A DNA stretch of 64,000 nucleotides from Notospermus geniculatus (lineage: Eukaryota > Nemertea > Pilidiophora > Heteronemertea > Lineidae). Location of the stretch: assembly GCA_002633025.1 (NCBI GenBank), contig NMRB01000566.1:106984-170983 (forward strand). The letters are read 5' to 3'. This document shows, piece after piece, positions 38,501 to 50,500 of the stretch (positions are counted from its first letter, which is position 1; each line of letters opens with the position of its first letter). A program made the position numbers and the translations under genes. The notes below the pieces were generated by a model, which made no database searches, was not told the DNA's origin, and saw nothing but the letters and a program-made list of their open reading frames with translations.

Positions 38501-41500
38501 ATTCTGGCTGCCCCCCCCCCCTCCATGACTGAGGTCCGCCATTCTGAACAAGGGAAAGGGGAATCTACAAGATTTCATCCAAAACAAGCAAAGCTGAAGC
38601 CCCTAAATGTGTTCTTGCACATGAAAGTTTTCTCATGCAAGTTGGCTTTCGATGGGAGATTCACCATTGGCTTCCTTCGGACTTACGCTAAGGCCATTTT
38701 ACAAGTGACTGCCCATAGTTTTCTACAGGCTGAGTTGCCCATAGAGAGCCAACTTCTGTGTGAGAAATCTCTCACGTGGAGTGGCACCATTACACAAAGC
38801 ATCAAGCAGCTTTCATCTACCTTGTGGGAAACACTGGACAATCAATTGCACAAAAGTCGCCGACAAATTGACAACTTGCCTCCAGGACGAAGCCCCGCCA
38901 GACGTCGATAAAACCTACACAATTGATGACTGGTGATTTACTTCTTTTCCTGACCAAACACGGCCATTGTATCTCGAAAGATGGGAATTCGCCCGATCTG
39001 CATGCATCGCAAACATCGCAAGACGATTGCAATCCCGAGTGTAAACGTGTACACACCGATTCCAATTAACAGTCGGAAGTCGCTATTTCTGGCGATACAC
39101 ATCAGCACTCGTGAGATAATCACTGATGTCATGGAGGAAGGGGTTAATGTCACACGTCCTCACAAACACCTCCGACCTTGGCTCCGTATTTGGAGGGAAC
39201 AACCTTCATACCTCAATGCCGATGCCGCTGTCATTTACTTGTTGTTTTAGTATCAATTTATTAATAATTCAATGTCTTTGTCACAACACTACCGCCAGAG
39301 AGCTACTCACAGAGCATGATTTGTTGGAAATATCTATATCATTAGTCAATTATTCAGACTTTCTATATTGAGTAGGGACATTTTTCAACTGAAATAAGCA
39401 GCAATGATGACATATGTTTATAACAACGGGAACCTGGCCGCAACTGTCATTTTGAAGGACTGGTGACAACTGTGTGAGTGGCGTAGTCAAAATACCAGTG
39501 TCAGTCACGTCTTCGGTGGTTGTAACAAGATCGAAATCAGGGGAGTTGAACCTGCTACCTCCCACTGAAATTCAAGCACTATCCCAAAGCAGCACCACTC
39601 TGTCAGGCTCTGAGTAGGTAGGCAGCTGAACCTGCTGCCTCCCACTTCAATTCAAAGACCAAGCACTACACCAACGCAGCACAACTAATCGTCAATCACA
39701 ACTTCGAATACTGGTTCTGAAGACCAGTTGACATTTTAAGTGGTAAAGATAGTGGTATCATTGTGCAGGGGTCAAAACAGGATCAGATCGAATGACAAGA
39801 TAACAACTGTCTCCCTCAAGAGGTATTGTGATGAAATGAAAGTTTGTCTGAACTTGTGACCCTTCAACAGAAATACAACCATTCAAATCCACGACCTGTC
39901 ATTCTGAAGGTTGTCATGACCTGCCATTTTGAAGGTTGTCCCTTGTCAGAAAATAATAGGCTTACAATAAGCTGTCAATCTTTCTAGGGTATGATACCAT
40001 GGATCTGGATCAAGAAACTGGGGGTCACTTACAGACTTGTTAAAGGTTAAGCTTCTCCTCCACGAGAGAGATTCTCACACAGGTTCAGCTCTCTATGGGC
40101 AACTTAGCCGTAGAAAACTATGGGCGGTCGCTTGTGTCACGGTCCTAAGGCCGAGTTTACACAGATATACGGTATACGGACATGCGGGCGAACAAAGGTT
40201 TTATGGTCATGAACCCTTTCTTGGGCCATTGTTCGCCCGCGTGTCCGTATACCGTATTCCCCTATGTCGTAAGGTAACCAACGATGGTGAATTCCCCACT
40301 GAGGGCCAATTCCGAGGAGAACTCTCTTGTGGACGAGCATCTTGAGTCTGCTGACTGAACAGTGGAGGCTAACACAATGTGGCACAACTACACGACAAGG
40401 CTGGTTTCCTCCCACATAAAACATATTACAGATAGATCCCAATACCGGTATATTCCTTGTCAAAGAGGCATCCTATTATGAAGAGAACCAATTCTGCACA
40501 TTTCATAAAATAGCACCCATGTCCATTGAATGAGGTCGAACTGAAATCCATTTGTTGTATGATTAGGGTAACCGCCATTTGATCCGTAATTCAATTCTCT
40601 GCCGCTTTTGGTGTGAGTGTTGTAATTAGGTTCTGATTGGTCATCGTCGCCAGGCCAGGCAGACAATTCTCACCGTCCTCGCTGCGATTTCACAACCAGA
40701 AATTCCCACGAAAGAATCCACAATCACAGAGAGAAAATGAGACAATAATTGAATCGAAGATAAACGGAACACTTACCAATTTTTAATCAGTGATTATAAA
40801 ATCCATTAGCTCACCGATAAAACTGCATCAAATCCATGCTGTACTTGACTCACTCATTGCATCTTGATCCTGAGATAAGGACCAGAGACAAGGATTTCAA
40901 TAGAACCCACAACACAAGTGGCGCGTACAGACACAAATGCATTCTCCATCCCCGTCAATCGGGCAGAAGCCTTTCATCACTGTAATGATTTACACCAACT
41001 CAAGATAATAAATGACTTCTATTCCTTTAGTCACAACCTCTGAGAACATAAGAATCGTCGCACGGCTGATGTCGCTAGCGAATGATGCACCTTCGATCAA
41101 TAGCGTGCTGTCACAGTGTAATCGAGCTTTGGTGTTTTGTAATGAGTCAGGTGGGGTAAGCTAGGATAACATGGACCAGATTTGACTTTTCGATTATGTC
41201 GATCAATTTGACAACAAAGGCAACCTCTCGGCATGTTGGACATATTTTCACCATTTTACGACATCTCTGCAACATCGTATTGCAAAGTCAAGTTCAACCT
41301 CTCACTAGTTAACCACCCCTCCCCCATGTTGGAGATCTCCACAGAATTATAGGCCTACTAGCATCACAATCAAAGGCCAATTTCAACTCTCCCTTTGTCA
41401 CCCACCCCTCCTCCCTCCCTTTCCGGTCCCTCCCTACGGCAATTTAAGGACAGCCTACACCTCAACCCTCGATCTTGCCGCCAAACACAAACGAGCAATT

Positions 41501-44500
41501 CTAGTACCTCTCTCTCTCTATCGCAATTTGAAGACTACCTACACCGCTACACACCTTGCCCTCCCCCAAACAGGATAATGAGCAATTCACGAGTCCCTCT
41601 CGCTGGCAATTTGAGGACACCCTACGCCTCCTGCATTGAAATAATGAGCATAGAACCTGACACAAAAGATTAATCCGTCGCCTATTATAATTCAGCTTCA
41701 GCATGTGCTATTCTAGTCAGGTGGTAGGAATCCCGAGGGAATCCCCAAGATATGAAGGATTTGTTTGATTAGATTAAAGGGGATTTGTGTCAGACAAAAG
41801 CAACAAAATGTCACCATCATCAGCGCTCTGGAGTTCTGTCAGCTCCAACCTTCATCTGGTACCGAGGAGCAACAGCCAATACGGTATTTCGCCACAATCA
41901 ATCAAACGATACTAAAACCACGCTTAAGTGATGACATGAATATTTCATATTTTATCCACAAATTTGATGTAAAAAGCGTAATGATTCATTTAGCACGAGC
42001 TATTTGTTAATTGTTGATTTGCGTGGCAAATGGCTGATGAAATATACACGTGTATGTCCCTGCAACGAATTATGGTAGCTGTCTTTTCAAATTGGAGGCC
42101 TCCACTAGGCCTGCTACAACAGTTGGAACAAACAGGCCATGGCTTCAGCCTTCTGCCATGTCACATGCCAAGTGCATGTGTGCACGTCTACCCTTACATG
42201 TCTTTGGGGAGCGCTGTGCCACAGTCATCAACATCAGACTCCAAACCGACAGGTCCCGGGATTGATTCCCGGCTGACTCCCCACTTGGTACTCTCAACCG
42301 GTCTTTAGGACCGAGTTGTAAGCTGAATGAGCTGCGTTTTGCATTCAAAAAGGTTTCTCTTTAACTTGCTCATGACCTTTCCAGCTCCTTCCTGACATTC
42401 AATCTTCAACCGTATCACCACGTAGTACAATCATACCAATGACATATTGTGGACACTGATACCAAGTTATATAAGTCTATGAAATAACATCTATATTTGT
42501 ACTAAGTAATTCAATTGACTAAGTAGTAGGCTACATTGATGCCGACAGCAGTCGTACATGTCGTAGGCTGCATTGATGCCGACAGCAGTTGGAACTGTGT
42601 ATAAAGCAGAAGTAGTAGAAATTATCGTCAAAAATGCATCAAAATGTCAGGTTATGTCGTGTTCACTATCATACCTCCATTCTTGGAACGGGGGCAAAAC
42701 CAGTAGGCCTATCATGACTAGAAACTGATAACCCTCAGTTCGGACGACTGTTCACCAACCCGACACCTGTATGGAGAAGCTGAAGCCACAAACTTGGAAG
42801 TCCAACAACAATCTTTCAATGATACTGGCCACCAGTTGTCATCTGACCATTCACTCAGTCCACTCTCCCACTAAAAGTGGGTCTCCATTGTTCAAAGCTG
42901 AATTCCAGAAGCAAGCCTTTATTCACCTACCTGATGTGTTCCTTTTTAAACAATACTGATATAATCCTACCAAAGTCCCGGAGGAAATACCAGTACTGAA
43001 GTAAAAGTATGTATTCCAAGCTCAAAGTCAGAACTATCCCCACATGACCAACAGGAACACAGTCATGCTCACACAGCACAAAACAAAGTACGTCAAAGGA
43101 CTAAATAGGTGTTCAAGGCTGTCACATTCATGTACAGGGAAGTCCAGTCACGGTTCATTATGGCTCTTATATTGTTCATCCATCCTCCCACTTCTGCTAA
43201 TTACTGTACTCTGACCAGCTGATTGGAGTTGAACCTCCTATAGCTGAGACCCCTCAGCCAAGAGGACACCTCCCAACCTGCCTTTGGGGACACCTCTGTC
43301 AGAAGGTCACCTCTCTTCTGAGGAAGTCCAATGGCAATTTCCATTCTGTCTGACTTCTTTCACCTGAACACCTCTCAATACGGACACCATCCCTCTGTAC
43401 TTTAATATTCATAGGAACACCTCCCAATTTTTCTATCTATACCAATGGCTTTTCTCCTCACGCCAGACGGATGACATTTTCCTGCATGTTTAGAAGTCTG
43501 CTACCATTTACACACAAATATAAACGGACACAAAGCGACAAGTGTGAAGATGCCATGCCCACCGGGGGACGATTTAATTTTGTTCTACAGAGAGCGTGCA
43601 CCTGACGTCATTGCGTCATGTGATCAGTCTAAATCCACTGGACAGCAAATGACGCCGTCGATCCACGTGATGCAATATTTTGTTGGTGCAAGTGGAGTGT
43701 GTGTGACTTCAACCCACACAGCACACTCTGTCATCGACATCAGCATCGTCAAAAGCGGCGTCACAATGAGCCACTGCACGCCCTCTATAGGACAGTATGT
43801 TAACGTAATGTAATGGTAGAATATTCATCTGAATATTCTGTCAGATTATCTGATGAAAGGCAGAGAATGCTTTGCTTTGGCCCCCGGAATGAGGATGGAC
43901 CATGTTGACACTAGAGTCACTGCAGCACTCACAGCACAGAATCAGTCAGCACTCCACGAATCTGACGCCAACCTTGGCAAATCGCTTCCTAAAAACTTTC
44001 TCTCCATGATGATGATGAGTTCACCTGGAGGGAAACAAGCCATTGATACAAATACACAGATTTGATGAGATGCAGGTGTCGTGTGAGCGACGTCAAGAGG
44101 GAACAAGAAAGAACGTGGTAACGGTGGATTATTTCTGAGATCTACGATTTCGACACCTCTGTCATTCTCGGGTAGCAAATCAGGGGTGACTGCTCGCTTC
44201 TTGTGACATTACGTCAACAATGGTGTGACGTTGTACGGAGCAAGCACTGACTGTTGATTACCTGTGGATGCGACTCTGTAGGCCGGCAATGTGTCCTTTC
44301 AGAGGTAGTCTGACAAACACAGACATGAAGGTCACCAAAACTGGTGGTTAAAAGCTGATATCAGAGAGGGGCTTCGAAGCAGAGGTATCACACTAAAATG
44401 TTGTCCTTGCTCGAGGATAAACCTGACATAACATATCGGTAATTTTCATAGAAAATATTGTAGAAAATATCGATCAACACTAAGACGAATACCACACGCC

Positions 44501-47500
44501 GAACAAGAAAACAACATGACATCTCCACTTTCAACTTTGAGCTAAAGAATCTGCCGGTAGTCTTAGCGAAGCTGCTTTCTCCGATAAACTTTATCTAGAA
44601 TCAATAGATGGACATGAAACGTTAAACAATAGGGGATGTGAAGATGAGCCTTTTCCTATAGGTTCTGTTGAATGTCGAGATTGGACGGGCCTGGAAGTAC
44701 TGTGGAGGGGTACAAGATGTAGAGGGGATAATGTGACATTAGAAAGGTCCCCTTTGAAGATCAGTATTTGATTCACTATACTGTCTTATCTCATCAGGAT
44801 ATCCACCCTCACTCAACATCTGAGCTTCTTAACTCCGTGTACTTTACTTCGGGTATAAGAAACTGACAATAGGGATTGCTGCAGCGTCAAGTGTCAGTCA
44901 AAATGTCCGACAACTCATACTGATTTCAGTCAATGCTTAGTGACAGCTAGAATGTTCTTGTGTATTTCCTGCTCTACCCCCAGGTATATGTCAAGGCCTA
45001 ACCTGACGGCCATGGAGGATTTCATTTACAGTCTCATGGCTGTCACTTTGGCCTCCCAACTTCAAGCTGGAAGTTTAAGCAACGTTGAGTGCAGTAAGGA
45101 CGTGGGAGGGGTGAGCAGCGCAACGATATCCTGTGCTGCATGCATCACGTTGGTGTACATCACCTAAAGACAGCCAATATCTGTTGATTTTATGACGGCG
45201 ACAACCAGCGCCATCTCTAGAGCAAGTCTGTAACTATGATCTAACAGCTAAGAAACATGTAATCAAATAGAAAGTGTCCCCCTAGCAACGGACTTCTGAA
45301 ATCTGTGAGATCAGCATGCCTATACATAGGCCTACTCATGTACAAATGCAGGCCTAGAAGTCTAACTGCTTGCCTACCGATACATGTTTTAGCGGATATT
45401 GTATTAATGTATCTGTAATACCCTTACCATAGATCAGTGGCCACTGATATTCAGTGGTGAACTGAATCGCCACCAATTCAGCACCAAAACAACACCACAT
45501 CCCAGGACACCACTGATTCCACACTGAAATCGCCACTGTCTTGATCAGTGTTAGTTCCAAGTATAACTGATTTAACACCAGAAATCAGTGCTGAATCAGT
45601 TATAACTGAATCAGCACTGAAAAGACACTGAAACAACACCATCTGGACTTAGATTTTTCAGAGCAACACTGATTTAACACTGATTCAACCAACGAAACCA
45701 ACAGCACTGAATCACCACTGATTCCACACTGATATGACACTAAAATAACTTAGCAATTCTGGAGGACAGCACTGATTTAGCACTGTTTCGTCTTTGTCTT
45801 AAAATTATCCTAATAGAACTGATTCAGCACTGATTCACCACTGATTTACCACTGCGGTCTCTCTCAGGCCAAGGTGGAGTTGGTCACTCAACATTGATAC
45901 AACAACCACAACGAAAAGGATTCAAACTTAACTGCCATGTTCAAATGATGATTTGTGATGTGTGGAAGTTTTTCTGCACGAAAGTGGTCCCATTTCATTG
46001 AAACCTGCATTCTATTCACTATGGATCCACTAGGGATGAAATCATTATTGTATACAAGGATTTAGGTGGTAAGTTTCTGAGAAATACTGCCAAATTTATC
46101 GATTTTCTATCATCGTTGATGATGTGCATCCATCATCATATCAACCAATGACTACCGGTAGGCCTACGAACTAAAGCATCGGCATTTAGTATTCACATGT
46201 AGGCCTAGGCCTACAAATGCACCCAGCTAACAAGATTTAGTAAAGGCCAAGTTTCCCCTAAGCATGTGCAACCATAACCAAGCTACCATTCATAGCCTAC
46301 ATACCCACTGTAGTCCAACTTGTACATTATATACAAAACATATCCTACACCATAAAAGTATTATATACCTTCATGTACACTGTATGCTCAAACTACTTGA
46401 ATCCTTTGTACTGCATCAATCAATACAGCAACACTGAATTACCACCAAATCACCACTGAATTACCACCAAATCATCACTGAACTAGCACCAAATTTAACA
46501 CTGAATTACCACTGATATCAACACTGAATCACCACCAGAACCACACTGAAATGCCACCAAAGCAGCACTGAATTACCACCAATAAGAACACTGAATTGGA
46601 ACTGAAACTGACACTGTTTTGTCACCAAATGAACACTGATTTAGAACTGATTTGCTCATTTGCATTTTTCGCCAGCACTGATTTACCACTGATTTAGAAC
46701 TGATATAGCACTGATTTGGAACCAATCACCACCAATAGTGAACCAAATAGCTGACACTGATTTGGAACTGATTAGCACTGAAAACACCACTGTTCTAGGT
46801 TGAGGGTAGGCCTATATTAGAAAATCATTATGTGTAACTGTTTTATATATAGGCAGGCAAAAACAGCATTATAGGCCTAGTGTTTTATACACTGTCATGG
46901 ATTGCCCAGGGCCCAGTAAGCCACGCTGTTTGGTGTTCCTAAGGCCCTTATTTAGAAGTATACGGTATACGAAAACGCTGGTTAACAATGGCTTCACGGT
47001 CGTGAATCCTCGAGAAGCCTTTGTTAACCGGTGTTTTCGTATACCGTATACTTCTACGTAATAGGGGCCTATCCTATGAGCTCAGTTACGATTTGACAAA
47101 TGCTCCTTTCAGAGCACATCTGAGAAGATGTCCAATTTGACTGTGACAATACGTCAATACCCCTGAGTTTCAAACCGTGAGATAAACCGAGACGACGAGA
47201 CGTACACGACCAAGATCAGGAAATCGACAAGCCGAACTAACTTACATTATTTGATTTTGAATATTGATGAAGCCGTCGAAATGCCAGCCAACCAGGCACG
47301 ACCCAACCGGGTATATCCACCAACACTGCCGGGTTTCTGTCGAACAGGCTGAGTTTCTCACCAGCAACAGGTACCATAATCACCAAGATTGATAACTTGA
47401 ACTTATATTACAATATATCATTTGATGATACAGTTTAGATATCTCTGGCAAGGTTAATGTGAAATATGACTCTGATAGCCAGATGAAGGGAACCATATGT

Positions 47501-50500
47501 GTCTGAAATGGGATTTGGAATGGATATTTTTCCTGATGTGAGGTGCAATATGGTTCACCTCAGAGAACTTCATTAGTTTATGAGAGGTTCTAACGGTACC
47601 TGATATCGTGCATAGATAAGGTGCTGGAATGGCCTTGACTTGATCAGTCAGAGGTGCACTGAGGTCAATTTTCACTGATACCAAACAAATCCTGCCAAAT
47701 AGGCCCCTTTCGAAAATCTTCAGCGGGTAACAACAACATCCTCGCCCCAGGTCAAAACGAGAATGATGTATGTACCGTACCATTCATGTACATCGTGTGC
47801 ATTTTGACCTGGGGCGAGGATATTGTTATTACCCGCTGAAGACGTTCGAAAGGGGCCCACGGGCACTAATGTTTGGCAGGACGAAACCTGCTAGTCTCAG
47901 TAACTGGGACTCTGTATGCTCCGCTTTTGCTTTTACAAACTGACTTTTACATAGCGCGCATACAGAGTCTCAGATCGCCCAATACATTCCCTGTGGAGCA
48001 ATTCCCGCACGGAATTCCGTGCGCCACTGTTAATTCACAAACCAACACGAAAATCCACAATATTGTATGTTCCTGTGTTATTGAACTACCGTCGCTACAC
48101 CATGTCCGAGTGAATTCAGTAAAATTCCATCCTTATTTAGTTCCCAATTCGACTTCGAAATCCACTCCTCGAAACTAAATGCACAGGCCGCCACACGCCA
48201 TGATGAGAGTCTCGCGCAATGCAGTTGCGCAGTCATGGCAGTTGACGTTAGTCTCGTTCTCATTCAGTCTCAGGACTACGCCCAGTCACGTGACCTCGGG
48301 TCTTGTGACAGCTACGTGTTCGCGACTTGTTTACATGAGTTGGTCACATTTCGACGGAGTTTTGTATCAAAGTTTTTTCCTAATTTGTGCCAATTTTTCA
48401 GTCTTTTGGAATACCACTATGAAATTTAAGGATAGATGAAAGGATTCACGGCATTTTGTTATTCTAAATTAGTAAGGTTTGGGAATAATTGGTCATTTTG
48501 TTCAGTACATGCCAATACACTATGCACCACAGGCAGCATATAGGTAAACCATAACGTACCAGGCAATAGCCGTCAATGTCATATCGTAAAAGAAGCTATG
48601 CCTGGTCGATATGGTTACCATAACTAGAAACCTGCATGCCCGGGCAATCGTCACTGTCAAAGACCGGCCCTCCATGACACACAGTATCAGTCGGATGACT
48701 GCTTACATCCTTGAAAGGTCAAACAGAGAAGACTAGAAAGCCTAGAGCCAAGTACACATAAGATATCCCATATCAAACACACCCACTTTACTACTACATA
48801 TGTAATGTGTAGGCTTGTCGTGAGAGGGGCATTTAAAAACAGTGAGTTAACAGTGCGGCTTTTCCTACATGTCCTTACCTTGTTTATGTGGCTGTACTGT
48901 GCCATGATTGTTCCAGCAGCAAGTTATCCAACTCAGAAGAGAAGAAGGAATGAATCCGATGGCGTAATCCAAGCTGTTTTCAATGATATCCAACTATACT
49001 AAATAATATTTAAACAGAGACAGTATTCCAAACAGTCAAGTTGATGAATGGATCCAAAGTTCTCCCACCCACGTAAATGCCTCCAATGTCTGGCCCTACT
49101 GGTTGTATAACAGCAGGTCCCACGAACCCTACGAAAGTCTGTCTCTGAGATCTTGTTGAAAAACTTGACAGACCAACAACCTAATCTGTGGTCTAGTCCA
49201 GTCAAAATAGCCCAAAAATGGGCCAAATCTCACACTAATTGCAAGAGAAATGAAACCACTTGTTTTTTGTTCCTCTGGACCCACCACATTCTATTCCCAG
49301 CTTAGTTAAATGTGGACAAGTTGGAGAGAGAAATATGTTATTATGATGACGGTTGGCGATGTCATCAGTGAATTAAACTCATGTGATTTGATTTGATTCA
49401 TGACCTTGTGTTTCTAGTCGGGGAAATGCTACATCAATGATGGCCATTGGCAATAGACTAACAGTAAATAGGCCAATGGACTAGTCCTTTCCGAAGTCAA
49501 CAACAAGGTGGGGTGGTTGGACCGGGTCCACAATGACGTCGAACTTGCAACAACAAGATGGCAGCCATTGGTGACGGACTATAGCAGACACCGGCAGAAA
49601 GAGAGGGTGGGCGGAGTGGCCTGCAATGAAGTCCAACTTGCAACAACAGGACCAGTGGTGTTGGCGATGGATGACAGCAGTAAGTTGGCGAATTGACCGT
49701 TGATAATGATGGCCAACTTGCACGATTCCCCTCTGACAAGAAGACATCAAGCTCAGTATGAGAAATCGGCGACTAGTAAAAGAAGCGACGGCAGAAAGAT
49801 GATAAGAAAAGTCTATAAAAGACACACGCTGGTTCGTCCTTTGTGGACATCGAGAGAAAAAACGTCATACAAATTTTTCCAATATAACAACAATACGAAA
49901 ACCGATCCATTTATTGAAGAAAATATGATCATAGATCCATCTGGATTTTTATTTCACACATCAAAGAAGCCATTTTTTTTCTCCAGCATCATGACAACTT
50001 GGTCTTTTTTGCATCCCCTATTGTTTAAGTTCGTCACAGCGGGGAGATGTCTGTTCTTGTTAGTTTTTTGTCAGCGTTTATTCTGATGTTATCATCTCAG
50101 CATGGGGTCTTATCGGGAATACAGCTGACTTATTCTGGCTGCCCCCCCCCNGCCACGCTGAACAAGGGAAAGGGGAATCTAAAACATTTCATCCCAAAAC
50201 AGACAAATGTGACCCATGACAGCAAAATGAGTCGGGTTGTGACACAAATCTGAAGCCCCTAAATTGTTCCTAAACGTGGAAGTTTTGCTTGACACGCAAG
50301 TTGGCTCTCGATGGGTGATTCACCATTGGCTTCCTTTGGACTTACGCTAAGGCCATTTTACAAGTGACTGCCCATAGTTTTCTACAGTTGAGTTGCCCAT
50401 AGAGAGCCAACTTCTGTGTGAGAAATCTCTCACGTGGAGTGGCACCATTACACAAAGCATCAAGCAGCTTTCATCTACCTTGTGGGAAACACTGGACAAT

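Larger units (their letters stand above)
37955..49193. repeat. Tandem segmental duplication, copy 1 (about 11.2 kb)
   Basis: Aligned with 49287-58578 in the same orientation from ATTCTATTCCCAGCTTAG to the word GTGGTC. Sample stretches are about 97-98 percent identical by eye. The length excess over copy 2 is explained by the 1386-bp element at 45421-46806, a palindrome at 46943-47069 and a 744-bp segment ending at 48635. A stretch of about 0.29 kb is missing at the undetermined base 38471. Both copies lie inside one liprin-beta intron. No coding gene is supported in either. Confidence 0.95.

Noticed and set aside
41395-41673. Proline/serine-rich frame in both duplicates (counterpart 53029-53310)
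   Set aside because: It follows a degenerate repeat of about 100 bp with GCAATTTGAGGAC words; composition explains the frame.
42225-42290. Possible tRNA gene around GGTCCCGGGATTGATTCCCGG
   Set aside because: The palindromic GGGAT/ATTCCC resembles a T-arm but no A box, anticodon arm or acceptor stem can be assembled.
43544-43813. 89-codon open frame present in both duplicates (counterpart 55176-55445)
   Set aside because: About seven amino-acid-changing differences against about one silent difference; no splice or family support, so not a conserved protein.
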